Positions 49,276 through 60,000 of a DNA stretch of 64,000 bases are shown here, piece after piece. Position numbers and translations under genes: made by a program. Location of the stretch: positions 1,814 to 65,813 of the forward strand of contig CAJEXL010000001.1 in assembly GCA_903994365.1 (NCBI GenBank), written 5' to 3'. The notes beneath the pieces are model-generated. The model searched no databases and had not been told where the DNA came from. It saw only the letters and a program-made list of their open reading frames with translations. The stretch's first letter is position 1, and the number at the start of each line of letters is the position of its first letter. The stretch comes from an uncultured Chlorobiaceae bacterium (lineage in GTDB: Bacteria > Bacteroidota > Chlorobiia > Chlorobiales > Chlorobiaceae).

Positions 49276-52200
49276 TTACAGGAGTACCCATGCAAGAGGA
49301 GCTAAACCACCAATACCCAAAAGTACGGTTGGTGTGGAATCACCATTTCCATCACTTTCAGCATAAGGATCGGCTACGGTAAACAGATCATAATCAGTAC
49401 TGCCGATGAAATGATCTCCAAAAAGATTATCAATCGAACTTTGGGCAAACGTGACATAATAATGGGTATTATGATCCAGGTTGTTCGTGGGGTTAACGGT
49501 GAGCACATTGCCTGATAGAGAGAGATTACCGTTGTGCAGAGGATCGTAACTTTCAACAACAGGCCCTGTTGCCGAATCGCGGTGAATCTCAATCAGGCCG
49601 GTTCCGCCCTGGATAGCATCCGAGAAGGTGAAATGCAGATCGCTGTCAACCGGTACGTTAGTTGCCCCATCAAGCGGAGAAAAATTGGTAATGGTTGGTG
49701 GATGAATGACACCGACCTGAGAGATTGCTGCACTTACTGCACTGTCAATATTTCCACTATCAAGAGTAAGGGAGGCGCTGCTGTTGTTTTGTATCGCCTG
49801 TGAAGCCTGGGTTGCCAGCGTCTCCTGCGCCACAATCTGGGCTGCCACCATATTGGTTATGCTGCTAAAGAGATCACTGCCACTTGAGGCCGTTCCTATT
49901 TTGCTGTTAATCAGAGCAGTAGCATCAGCAATGGCTGTTTTTTGAGCATTCAGTGCCGTTGTATCGCTGACTACCGTTTGAGCTGCTGATGTCATGGCAT
50001 TTGCAATAACAGCGCTATTATCGAGATTGACAGCTCCTGTTCCAGCATCAGCAAGCAATGAGGCAGCAATACGTGTTGTCATATCGCTCATGTTGGCGTT
50101 GGTAGCGCCTGCGCCATGTGCTGCACTGATGGCAATATCCATGATGTTGGCAATCTGGATCGCCTTGCATTGTATCGCCAATGCCTGAGCTTGATCCCCG
50201 CTGCTCGCTCCTGATGCCGAGAGAATTGCAAGAGGATCATAGGTTGCCAGGTCAAGCGCAATATCAAGGCCAAGTGCTTTATTGACGCTTGTCGCATCAC
50301 CACCGGCAGCCACAAGCAGTGTGGTTAGCGGATTGATAACCGTTGAGCCTGACGGGGCTGAAAAAGTACCGGTAAAGGGCAAACCTGTGGAAATATCGGT
50401 TGATCCGCCTGCCGGATTAGCAGCAATACGCAGTGTTCCATTATCAGGCAAACTGGAAAACTGGCCGGTACTGTCAGTTTGCGTCCATGCTTCACCCTCT
50501 CCGCTATCCCAGAGACCATTGCTGTTTGTATCTGCCCAATCACGTACACCGTTGTTGTTGCTGTCAACCCATACAAGGGTATGGGCGAGATAACCATCTT
50601 GAGCTATACCTACTTGTCCATTAGTTATCTGAACCATTGTGCTGCCAGTCGTGCTTAATGCTCCGCTGCGGTCGCCATCGTTAAACGTCCAGTCAATCTG
50701 TACGGAAGAGGGTGGGGCATCACTTGCATTTTCATAAGCAAGTGATTGCATGGCGTGATTCACCAACGCTTGTGTCGCGTTGTTGTTAAAGACAAGAGTA
50801 AGCGTTCCGGCTGACCAAGTGTAGGTACCAATATCTGTGCCGTCCACGGTAACGATGCCACCTGTGCCACTTGCAGCAGCAACAATACCCGGGCCAGAAA
50901 AACGGTCGTCAGCACTTGCACCACCATGCCTTGCAAGCGTCAGAGAGGCACCAGCATAATTATTTGATGCGGCAAGTTCAGCATCAAAAATTTGTACATC
51001 GTTATCGAGCACAACAGCGTTGCCATGCTTTATATAGGTTGGTGCACCATTAAGCGTGTTAAAACCATTAAACGTTGTATCAAGGGAGCCATCGCTGTTA
51101 TAGCGAGCTACGGCAAAATCACCACCGCTTGAACCCGTGACAAGAATCTTGCCATCAGCTTGCATGGTTACATTGTTGCAGCTATCATCGCTGCCACCAA
51201 AGTTAGTGGTATCTCTACCATCGTAGCTGAAGGATGTATCAAGTAAACCATCACTGTTATAACGAGCCAAGGCAAAATCACCATCGCTCGAACCGGCGAC
51301 AAGAATCTTGCCGTCAAGCTGCACGGTTACACTGCTGCCATGATCATCACTGCCAGCAAAATCAGTGACAAGTTTACCGTCAGAGCTGAAGGATGTATCA
51401 ATTGAACCATCGCTGTTATAACGAGCCAAGGCAAAATCACCATCGCTTGAACCGGCGACAAGAATTTTGCCATCAGCTTGCACGGCTACACTGTCGACAG
51501 CAAAGTCAGTGGTCAATCTTATATCTAACGATCCATCGCTGTGAAATCGAGCCAAGAAAAAATAAATGTTGTTAGTATAAGTATAGCGATTATAACTGTA
51601 GCTCACCCCCGTGACAAGAATCTGGCCATCAGGTTGGAGGGTTACACTTTTGCCATAATTCTGGAGACCAAAGTCGCCGATTGTCGTATCAAGAGAGCCA
51701 TCACTGTTATAGCGAGCTACGGCAGAAACACCCTCGCTCGTACTTGCGACAAGAATTTTGCCGTCAGGTTGGGCGGTTACACTGGTAATCGAACCATAAT
51801 TAGCAACGGCAGTGGCAAGTTTACCATTGGAACCGAATGTCGCATCAAGAGAGCCATCGCTGTTATAGCGAGATACGGCAAGATCTATATTATAGACACT
51901 ATCGTTATGAAAGTGCTGCCCCGCGAGAAGAATCTTTCCGTCAGGTTGCACGGTTACACTGTAACCATAATCAACGCCACCGAAGTCAGTGGCAAGTTTA
52001 CCATTGGAGCCGAATGTTGTATCAAGAGAGCCATCGCTGTTATAACGAGCCAAGGCAAAATCATCACCGCTTGACCCTGCAAGAAGAATCTTGCCGTCAG
52101 CTTGCACGGCTACACTGTTGCCATCATCATTGCTACCAAAGTCAGTGGTAACTTTGCCGTTACAGGGTATAAAGGTGGGCGCATCGTTAACAGAAGCTAC

Positions 52201-55200
52201 GTTTACTATGGCAGGTGTTGTGGTTATTGATTCTTCGCCATCGTTATGGTGCGCAACAACGGTAAATGCATCAAGCATGCCATTGGCATTATGGTTTGGT
52301 CTCCACCATGCATAGTGAGTTGCATCAATGGTATGGTTAGTCGCGGCATCCCACGCTGTCGCTGTTGAAGCATCACGACCAATGGTTAGTGCGCCACTGT
52401 TGATCGTTTTTACTGTAAAACTTTCAACAGCGCCATCCACCTCAGAACCATTACGGTATGCAAACAGATCAGAAAAAGAAATTTTTACCGGTCGATCTTC
52501 TTCTGTTGTTGCAACAGGATCGGTAACAATGGTCACAAGAGTGCTGCCTATCGTGCTTAATGCTCCGCTGCTGTCGCCATCGTTAAACGTCCAGTCAATC
52601 TGTACGGAAGAGGGGGGGGCGTCACTTGCATTTTCGTAAACAAGCGACTGCATTGCGTGATTCACCAACGCTTGTGTTGCATTATTGTTAAAGACAAGAG
52701 CAAGCGTTCCTGCTGACCATGTGCAGGTGGCAATATTTATGCTGTCAATGGTAACGTCGCCACTCGCAGCAGCCGCGACAATTCCAGCGTCAGAAAAGAG
52801 GTCATCAGCATTTGCACCACTATGTCTTGCAAGCGTCAGAGAAGCTCCGGCGTAATTATTTGATGCAGAAAGTTCAGCATCAAATAATTTTACATCGCGA
52901 TCAAGCACTACGGCACGACCATTCTTTAGATATGTTGGTGCACCATTAAGTGTGTTAAAAGCATTAAATCTTGTATCAAGGGAGCCATCGCTGTTATAGC
53001 GAGCTACGGCAAAATTAGAATTAATACCTTGAGCGCTTGTCCCTGCGACAAGAATCTTGCCGTCTGGTTGTACGGCTATACTGTTGCCAAAGTCAGTGGC
53101 AAGTTTACCATCGTAGTTGAAGGATGTATCAAGAGAGCCATTGCTGTTATACCGAGCTACGGGAAAATCAGAATTAATAACCTGAGCGCTCGTATCTGCG
53201 ACAAGAATCTTGCCGTCAGTTTGTACGGTGACATTACCGCCAAAGTCAGTGGTAAGTTTACCATCGTAGTCGAAAGATGTGTCAAGAGAGCCATCACTGT
53301 TATAGCGAGCTAAAACAAAAGCAGAATAACTGTGACCTGATGACGAGCCCATCGATGTATTCCCCCCGACAAGAATCTTGCCATCAGGTTGTATGGCTAC
53401 AATGTAGGCATAATCAACAAGACCAAAATCAGTGGTAAGTTTACCATCGTAGCCGAAAGATGTATCAAGAGAGCCATCGCTTCTATAGCGAGCCAAGGCA
53501 AAATCTGGTAGAAAATCATAGCTCCTCCCTGCGACAAGAATCTTGCCATCAGCTTGAACCGTTACATTATTGCCATGATCACCGCCACCAAAGTCAATGG
53601 TAAGTTTACCATCGTATCCGAAGGATGTATCAAGGGTTCCATCGCTCTTATAGCGAGCTAATGTAAAATTATCATTGGAACCCACGACAAGAATTTTTCC
53701 ATCAGGTTGCAAGGCGATACTGTGGCCATAATCATATTCCCCCAAGTCAGTGGCAAGTTTACCGTCGTAGTCGAAGGATGTATCAAGAGAGCCATCGCTG
53801 TTATAGCGAGCTAAAACAAAATTTCCATTGCCCAAGCCAGCGAGAAGAATCTTGCTGTCAGGTTGTACGGTGATACTGGAGCTATAATCACTGCCGCCAA
53901 AGTCAGTGGTAACTATGCCGTCGGAGCCGAATGTGGTATCAAGCGATCCATCGCTGTTATAGCGAACTGCGGCAAAATCTCCATCGCTCGAACCAGCAAG
54001 AAGAATCTTGCCGTCAGCTTGCACGGTTACACTGTTGCCATAATCACTGCTGCCAAAGTCAGTGGTCACTTTACCGTCACTGTTTATAAAGGTGGGGGCA
54101 TCGTTTTCAGAGGATACAGTAACAGTAACGGGTATTGCTATTATTGATTCCGCGCCATCGTTATCGTATGCAACGACCTCAAAGGTGACGAATGTTCCAT
54201 TGGCGTTACTTTCCGGAGTCCACCATGCGTCATGAGTCGCATCAATGGCATTGTTTATCGCTGCAACCCATACCGTAGCTGTTGAAGCATCACTACCAAT
54301 GGTTAGTGTGCCACTGGTAATTCCTTTTACTGTAAAGCTTTCAACGGTACCATCGACATCAGTCGCATTGCTGTGTGCCAACAAATCAGAGAAGGAGATT
54401 TTTACTGCATGATCTTCGGCTGTTGTTGCAACAGGATAGGTAAAGTCGGTGAATGTTGGAAGCTTGTCAATGGCGACAAGAGTGCTACCAATAGTGCTTA
54501 ATGCACCGCGACTATCACCATCGTTAAACGTCCAGTCAATCAGTACGGAAGAGGGTGGTGCGTCACTTGCATATTCATAAGCAAGTGATTGCATGGTGTG
54601 ATTCACCAACGCTTGTGTAGCGTTATTGTTGAAGGAGAGGGTAAGCGTTCCTGCCGTCCACGTGTAGATACCAATATCGGTGTCGTCAATGGTCACGACG
54701 CCACTTGCAACAGCAGCTACAATACCAGCGCCGGAAAAGAGGTCATTGGCATTTGTGCCATCATGCCTTGCAAGCCTCAGAGAGGCACCGGCATAATTAT
54801 TTGATGCGGCAAGTTCAGCATCAAAAATCTGACCGATGTTATCGAGCACTACAGCGCTTCCATGTTCTATGTACGTTGGTGCACCATGACGCGTGTTACA
54901 GGTATGAAACGTTGTATCGAGAGAGCCATCACTGTTGTAGCGAGCTAAAGCAAAATCATCACCGCTCAAACCAGCGACAAGAATCCTGCCGTCAGATAGC
55001 AATGCCAGACTGTAGCAACCATCCCACCCACCACCAAAGTCAGTGGTAACCTTACCATCAGAGCCGAATGTTGAATCAAGCGCCCCATTGCTGTTGTAAC
55101 GAGCTACGTCAAAATCTCCATTGCCAAAACCGGTTAAACCGGCGACAAGTATCTTGCCATCAGGTTGCACTGTTACACTGTAGCCAGAATCATAACCCCC

Positions 55201-56529
55201 AAAGTCAGTGGTAAGTTTACCATCGGAGCTTAATGTTGTATCAAGTGAGCCATCACTGTTATAGCGAGCTAAAGCAAAATCACTATTGCTCGAACCGGTG
55301 ACAAGAATCTTGCCGTCAGGTTGTACGGTTACACTGTAGCCAAAATCATAGTCACCAAAGTCAGTGGTAAGTTTACCATCGTCGTTGAAGGAAGTATCAA
55401 GTGAGCCATCGGTGTTATAGCGAGCCAAGGCAAAATCACAAGAGCTCGTTCCAGCGAGAAGAATCTTGCCATCAGGTTGCAAGACGACACTGTAGCCATA
55501 ATCAGAGCCCCCAAAGTCAGTGGTAAATTTACCATAGGAGCTGAATGTTGTATCAAGAGAGCCATCACTGCTATATCGAGCTAAAGCAAAATCACCATCG
55601 CTTGAACCAGCGAGAAGAATCTTGCCGTCAGATTGCACGGTTACGCTGTAGCCATAATCCTCCAAACTGCCAAAGTCAGTGGTAACTCTACCGTTGAAGC
55701 CGAATGAGGTATCAAGCGACCCATTGGGGTTATAGCGTACTACGGCAAAATTGCCATTGCTCGAACCGGCGAGAAGAATCTTGCCATCAGGTTGCAAGGC
55801 GACACTGTTGCCAAAATCACTCCCACCAAAGTCAGTGGTAAGTTTACCATCGGAGCTTAATGTTGTATCAAGCGATCCCTCGCTGTTATAGCGAGCTAAG
55901 GCAAAATCATCTCCACTCGAACCGGCGAGAAGAATCTTGCCATCAGATTGTACGGTTACACTGCGAGCGTCATCAAAGCCACCAAAGTCAGTGGTCACTT
56001 TACCGTTACCACTTATAAAAGTGGGAGCTGTATTTCCCAATACTCCATTAAACCCTGTCATTGGCAGCACAATGTTCTCAATAGTGCCGTTATGCACCTC
56101 TAACGTCCAATCGCCCCCTTTTGTTGCTGAACCGGTCAGATCATCTGATGCAGCAACATCTGCACCAGTTATATGCGCGAGTGCCGCAATAAACGCATGC
56201 CCGTCATCACCTTCGCCAACGTTGCAGCCGTAGAGCAGCAGATCACCGTCGGTTGTTAACGCTTTTCCAAGGGTTGCCAGTTGATCGGCATACTGGCTCA
56301 GGGAGTTATGATCAAGCACAGTATCTCCGATAGTGATAGAACCGGGTGCTCCATGCGATATAATCTGAATGGAATCATACCCATTTTGTCCTGCAAGAGC
56401 ATCTACCATTTGCTCAATACCATCCCGATGCTTATCAAGAATCCGATACTCGATAGCTGATGAGCGGGTTAACATCAAATATTCGTTATCGGGGATGTGA
56501 CTATCAATAAAAACTATCGTGTTTGCCAT
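49276..56529 (-). CDS. Giant modular surface/secreted protein with DUF4347, three 7-repeat propellers and Ig-like modules
   Basis: From ATG 56529 the product has about 2417 residues and no signal peptide. The order is: DUF4347 (residues 1-165, IQIISHGAPGSITIGD, DGDLLLYGCNVGEGDDG); seven delta-60 repeats; a module with NNYAGASLRLARHDGTNAND; a cadherin-like module with TAEDHAVKISFSDLLAH; seven more repeats; both modules again; seven more repeats; one more NNYAGASL module; an Asp/Asn-rich stretch (WVDSNNNGVRDWADTNSNG, calcium-binding); a helical Ala-rich region (genome about 50345-49710); a SwmB/Ig-like domain (FSPLDGATNVPVDSDLHFTF); and the tail GIGGLAPLAWVLL. The missing signal peptide, calcium motifs and repeats suggest export by a type I system and a surface or adhesion role. 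That role is inferred. Confidence 0.75.
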   Translation of the reverse strand: MANTIVFIDSHIPDNEYLMLTRSSAIEYRILDKHRDGIEQMVDALAGQNGYDSIQIISHGAPGSITIGDTVLDHNSLSQYADQLATLGKALTTDGDLLLYGCNVGEGDDGHAFIAALAHITGADVAASDDLTGSATKGGDWTLEVHNGTIENIVLPMTGFNGVLGNTAPTFISGNGKVTTDFGGFDDARSVTVQSDGKILLAGSSGDDFALARYNSEGSLDTTLSSDGKLTTDFGGSDFGNSVALQPDGKILLAGSSNGNFAVVRYNPNGSLDTSFGFNGRVTTDFGSLEDYGYSVTVQSDGKILLAGSSDGDFALARYSSDGSLDTTFSSYGKFTTDFGGSDYGYSVVLQPDGKILLAGTSSCDFALARYNTDGSLDTSFNDDGKLTTDFGDYDFGYSVTVQPDGKILVTGSSNSDFALARYNSDGSLDTTLSSDGKLTTDFGGYDSGYSVTVQPDGKILVAGLTGFGNGDFDVARYNSNGALDSTFGSDGKVTTDFGGGWDGCYSLALLSDGRILVAGLSGDDFALARYNSDGSLDTTFHTCNTRHGAPTYIEHGSAVVLDNIGQIFDAELAASNNYAGASLRLARHDGTNANDLFSGAGIVAAVASGVVTIDDTDIGIYTWTAGTLTLSFNNNATQALVNHTMQSLAYEYASDAPPSSVLIDWTFNDGDSRGALSTIGSTLVAIDKLPTFTDFTYPVATTAEDHAVKISFSDLLAHSNATDVDGTVESFTVKGITSGTLTIGSDASTATVWVAAINNAIDATHDAWWTPESNANGTFVTFEVVAYDNDGAESIIAIPVTVTVSSENDAPTFINSDGKVTTDFGSSDYGNSVTVQADGKILLAGSSDGDFAAVRYNSDGSLDTTFGSDGIVTTDFGGSDYSSSITVQPDSKILLAGLGNGNFVLARYNSDGSLDTSFDYDGKLATDLGEYDYGHSIALQPDGKILVVGSNDNFTLARYKSDGTLDTSFGYDGKLTIDFGGGDHGNNVTVQADGKILVAGRSYDFLPDFALARYRSDGSLDTSFGYDGKLTTDFGLVDYAYIVAIQPDGKILVGGNTSMGSSSGHSYSAFVLARYNSDGSLDTSFDYDGKLTTDFGGNVTVQTDGKILVADTSAQVINSDFPVARYNSNGSLDTSFNYDGKLATDFGNSIAVQPDGKILVAGTSAQGINSNFAVARYNSDGSLDTRFNAFNTLNGAPTYLKNGRAVVLDRDVKLFDAELSASNNYAGASLTLARHSGANADDLFSDAGIVAAAASGDVTIDSINIATCTWSAGTLALVFNNNATQALVNHAMQSLVYENASDAPPSSVQIDWTFNDGDSSGALSTIGSTLVTIVTDPVATTEEDRPVKISFSDLFAYRNGSEVDGAVESFTVKTINSGALTIGRDASTATAWDAATNHTIDATHYAWWRPNHNANGMLDAFTVVAHHNDGEESITTTPAIVNVASVNDAPTFIPCNGKVTTDFGSNDDGNSVAVQADGKILLAGSSGDDFALARYNSDGSLDTTFGSNGKLATDFGGVDYGYSVTVQPDGKILLAGQHFHNDSVYNIDLAVSRYNSDGSLDATFGSNGKLATAVANYGSITSVTAQPDGKILVASTSEGVSAVARYNSDGSLDTTIGDFGLQNYGKSVTLQPDGQILVTGVSYSYNRYTYTNNIYFFLARFHSDGSLDIRLTTDFAVDSVAVQADGKILVAGSSDGDFALARYNSDGSIDTSFSSDGKLVTDFAGSDDHGSSVTVQLDGKILVAGSSDGDFALARYNSDGLLDTSFSYDGRDTTNFGGSDDSCNNVTMQADGKILVTGSSGGDFAVARYNSDGSLDTTFNGFNTLNGAPTYIKHGNAVVLDNDVQIFDAELAASNNYAGASLTLARHGGASADDRFSGPGIVAAASGTGGIVTVDGTDIGTYTWSAGTLTLVFNNNATQALVNHAMQSLAYENASDAPPSSVQIDWTFNDGDRSGALSTTGSTMVQITNGQVGIAQDGYLAHTLVWVDSNNNGVRDWADTNSNGLWDSGEGEAWTQTDSTGQFSSLPDNGTLRIAANPAGGSTDISTGLPFTGTFSAPSGSTVINPLTTLLVAAGGDATSVNKALGLDIALDLATYDPLAILSASGASSGDQAQALAIQCKAIQIANIMDIAISAAHGAGATNANMSDMTTRIAASLLADAGTGAVNLDNSAVIANAMTSAAQTVVSDTTALNAQKTAIADATALINSKIGTASSGSDLFSSITNMVAAQIVAQETLATQASQAIQNNSSASLTLDSGNIDSAVSAAISQVGVIHPPTITNFSPLDGATNVPVDSDLHFTFSDAIQGGTGLIEIHRDSATGPVVESYDPLHNGNLSLSGNVLTVNPTNNLDHNTHYYVTFAQSSIDNLFGDHFIGSTDYDLFTVADPYAESDGNGDSTPTVLLGIGGLAPLAWVLL
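51064..52166 (-). repeat. Third delta-60 repeat block (7 units)
   Basis: Seven units of about 45-60 residues, each built on DGKLxTDFG, SVTVQPDGKILVAGSS, DFALARYNSDGSLDTTF. Two units are irregular: one has a long insertion rich in Tyr/Asn, another loses the DGK start. Seven units are what a closed seven-bladed propeller needs. Confidence 0.85.
52959..54085 (-). repeat. Second delta-60 repeat block (7 units)
   Basis: Seven copies of the same unit (DGKLTTDFG, VTVQPDGKILVAG, LARYNSDGSLDTSF). Copies 4 and 5 carry insertions in the strand-2/3 loop. Copies 6 and 7 are shortened before VTVQ or IAVQ. Confidence 0.87.
54901..56010 (-). repeat. First delta-60 repeat block (7 units)
   Basis: Seven copies of the unit, the most regular of the three blocks, directly after the DUF4347 domain. 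Units are 52 residues apart or nearly so, and differ mainly in the variable DYGYSV loop. Confidence 0.88.
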
Positions 56530-57004
56530 AATTAATTCCTTATTACAAAGGTTGAGCAACTATGAATAAAGCGACGTCGTTTTATAAATATCTCGTTCTT
56601 TTATAATAAATTAACTCACTTCGGGCAAGAGAGAAAAGTAGGTATGGTTGCGCCATACCTACTTGCTGTGATTGTACTTGAAAAAGTTACTATTTTTACG
56701 GCAGAAGTCACAAGCCTATTTTTCGTCATCTTGAAATCAGGGCAGTTCAGAAGATTCCTCAGTCGAAAGGAGTTGCCGGAGAGTCACTTGCCGCTGCCGG
56801 AATAACACGACCAGCAATCATTGCTGCCAAAAGTGTCGATAGAGTCACAAGAAAAAAATCGCCATTACGCGCAAATATTTTTCAATAAGGCTTTATAGGT
56901 TTTTTTGGTTCTTGTATTTCCGGGACTTTCGTTGCAGGGGACACGCCGTGGCGTGTCCCCTGCCAAAAAAAGAAACCCTGCATGTCGGGACCTTCATCGT
57001 CAAG
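56530..57004. other. Intergenic region between the two giant genes
   Basis: This 475-base stretch holds the palindrome at 56934-56963 and no supported gene. The promoter and leader of the 49276-56529 gene must lie here on the minus strand. Confidence 0.5.
56934..56963. repeat. 14-base perfect inverted repeat
   Basis: GCAGGGGACACGCC and GGCGTGTCCCCTGC are exact reverse complements around a two-base centre (GT). No U-tract follows on either strand, so it is not a classical terminator. Possible readings are a transcription stop without U-tract, a dispersed palindromic (REP-like) element or a protein site. Confidence 0.8.
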
Positions 57005-60000
57005 TCAATATACCATGAAGTCTCCATCCAACAGGGTAACAACTCCTGTCAACGTAGCGAACTGCACCGCTGCTCCAGCACCGCCTCCATCTGCATCGTA
57101 GAAGAGCGCCTTGTTGGTAGTGTTAAAAATCAGATGTTCATCGCCTGCGGCAGTTCCTCTGGTTACTCCTGCGCCGATCAGAATATCTGAACTATTGAAA
57201 ACATCATCGGCACCTTTGACGTTCGCAAAGAGGGTTGACAACAGTTCAATTTTGTCACGGCCAGACTGAAAATCAGCAATCACATCACGATTGTATTTGC
57301 CCAGAGTTGTAGAAAACTGGAAGATATCACTGCCAGCACCGCCAGTCAGCGCATCGTTGCCATTGCCTCCATTCAGCACATCATCGCCATTTCCGCCGAT
57401 CAGGGTATCTTTGCTCGTACCGCCACTCAGAACGTCCGCCAAACCAGATCCGGTCACTGTTGTCCCCTGACCGGTATTGGTGACATGGTAGCCATTCCCT
57501 GTAACTACGGCAGCAAGATTGACCCCAAGGCCATTGGTTGTAATATTTGCCGTTCCATGGTTGCTTGTCGCGGTGGTCGCTGTCCAGAGAGCGCTGAGGG
57601 TGGCATTGGCCGTCGCACCTTCCGATACCTTGAGAATATCGCCTCCTCCCTTGCCGAGATCCGTAATGGTGTCTGTACCGGAATCCACATTGAAGGTATC
57701 AATACCCAGGCCACCGGTCATGGTATCGTCTCCCCCAAAACCGGTGAACGTATTTGCCACACCATTACCGATGAGCGTATTTCCAAGCGCATTGCCATTC
57801 AGGTTGAATGCTACCGTATTCTGGAGAGTAGCGTTCTCGACCTCTTCGGTAAGGGTGTAACTGCCGCCTGCTTTGGCAATGGCGACCTTGACCAGATCTT
57901 TGCCCGCATTTGCTGCTTCAATAACCACATCGCCTGTATGGTCGACCATATAGGTGTCGTTACCTTCGCCACCAATCAACGTATCGGAGCCAGCGCCTCC
58001 GTCAAGAACATTCGCTTCGGCATTACCGGTGAGCATATTGGCAAGAGCATTGCCTGTGAGATTGAATGCAACTGAATTTACCAGTGTGGCATGTTCAACA
58101 TTATTGGCAACCGTATAGGTGCCGCCAGCAGCAGCAATATTGACCTGAACGAGATCCGTTCCCTCTCCGGCGATTTCGGTTACCTTGTCTGATGTCCTGT
58201 CAATAATATAGGTATCATCACCAGCTCCTCCGACAAGCGTATCAGCACCAGCGCCACCATCAAGCGTGTCATCTCCGGCATTACCATTCAGTTTGTCATT
58301 TCCGGCAAGAGCAGAGAGCCAGTCACTGGTCGATCCTCCATTCAAAACATCAGCACCGGCAGTTCCTGATAGCGATGCTGCCAGAAGTGTGGCTGCAGAG
58401 ATGACGCTCTCGTTCGAGCCCTGTCCATCAGTGTAGCTCGCACTCACGGTAATTTTTTTGCCCAGCTCGGCCTGACTCAGGGTATAGCTGCTTCCGGTAG
58501 CGCCACTGATATCTACTCCGCCAGCCTTCCACTGGTAATGAATGTCACCCAGGCCATCAGCATCAGCAAGCGTGTGGTGAGCCGTCAGTGTTTGACCTTT
58601 TGTTGGTGTGCCAGTGATGGTGACGGAACCTGCAGGAGCATCATTTACTTCTTTGATTATAATATGTTGATCTCGTGAAGCAGAGGCTCCGAAATCATCC
58701 GTTGCGGTCAAGGTGACCGTTCGGGGAAGGGATAAAGGAGTATCACTGTTATTGCTGAACGTCAGAGCATGGACAACACTCTGCATCAGTTCGTTGGAGG
58801 CATTACTGTTGAAGGTAAACTTCCATAACGTATCGCCGGAAACTGAAGCGGCATCAGTTGTGCCAATTGTTATGGTGCCAGCCATCAGCTTATTGCCATT
58901 CATGTCGAGCCAGATAGCACTGTTGCCAGGGTTGGTTGTCGGAAGAGTCAGATGATCGTCCGCTTCAGCATTTGCGGTGATTTGCACCGTGAGTGAACTG
59001 CCATGCCATGCGGTATTGCCATCCGGTTCAGTGATACTAATGTTGCCGAAGAGCAAAAGAGGCGTCTGTTCAGTGAAAGAGATTGGTGAATGCGAGGTGT
59101 TCATCAGCACTGAGACCTTCCCCGTGTTGCTGGGATACTCCATGCTTGTGCCAATGATATCCGCGATTCCATCATTATTGAGATCAGCAGGAATTAGTGA
59201 AGAAAGATAACCTCCCGAAGTGTAGGCTATTTTTTCGTCAAAAGCACCATGACCGTTGTTCAACAAAGCAATCACCTCGTTAGAGAGTTTGAATAAGATA
59301 TCTTTATTACCATCACCATTGAGATCAACAACGGTAAAGAAATAGGCGGATGCACCATAATCCCCGATAACGTAATCGGCTTTTGGAGCAAAGGTACCAT
59401 CACCATTATTCAACAACACCGAGACCTTGCTGGTGTAGCTGGTATAGTCCAAACCCGTTACAATGATATCCCCTTTACCATCACCATTGAGATCGGTTGT
59501 TGTCACAAAATTAGAAGAACTATTTGTAGCATAATCTGCTTTTGCTGCAAAAGTTCCATCTCCCTTGTTCAGCAATACCGAAACCAAGTCCATGCCCATC
59601 AAGATGAGATCAGCTTTACCATCACCATTGATGTCGGTAGTTGTCACTGGATTAGGAGTACTATTTGTAGCATAATCTGCTTTTGCCGCAAATGTTCCAT
59701 CTCCCTTGTTCAGCAATACCGAAACCTTGCCGCTGCCAGTGGCATAGTCCATGCTCGTTACGATAATATCGGCTATTCCATCACCGTTGAGATCCGTAAC
59801 CGAGCTCAGTGAACCAGCTATAGCGTAATCTACTTTTGCTGCAAATGTTCCATCTCCCTTGTTCAGCAATACCGAGACCTTGCTGGTGTTGTTGGAATAG
59901 TCCATGCCCGTTGCGATAAGATCGTCAGCTCCATCACCGTTGAGATCCGTAACCGTGTTAAGGGTACCACCTGTCGCGTAATCTACTTTTTCAGCAAAAG

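Noticed and set aside
51541..55049. Several plus-strand frames with repeated cysteine-rich sequence
   Set aside because: They are antisense to the delta-60 repeats; their repetition only mirrors the repeats of the real gene.
51064..56010. Regularly spaced DNA repeats that could suggest a CRISPR array
   Set aside because: The period is about 156 bases, copies diverge, and they encode protein repeats in frame. No short direct repeats with unique spacers are present.
56745..56870. Minus-strand hydrophobic peptide (VTLSTLLAAMIAGRVIPAAA)
   Set aside because: It looks like a membrane or signal segment but has no convincing start codon or ribosome binding site and ends after about 35 residues.
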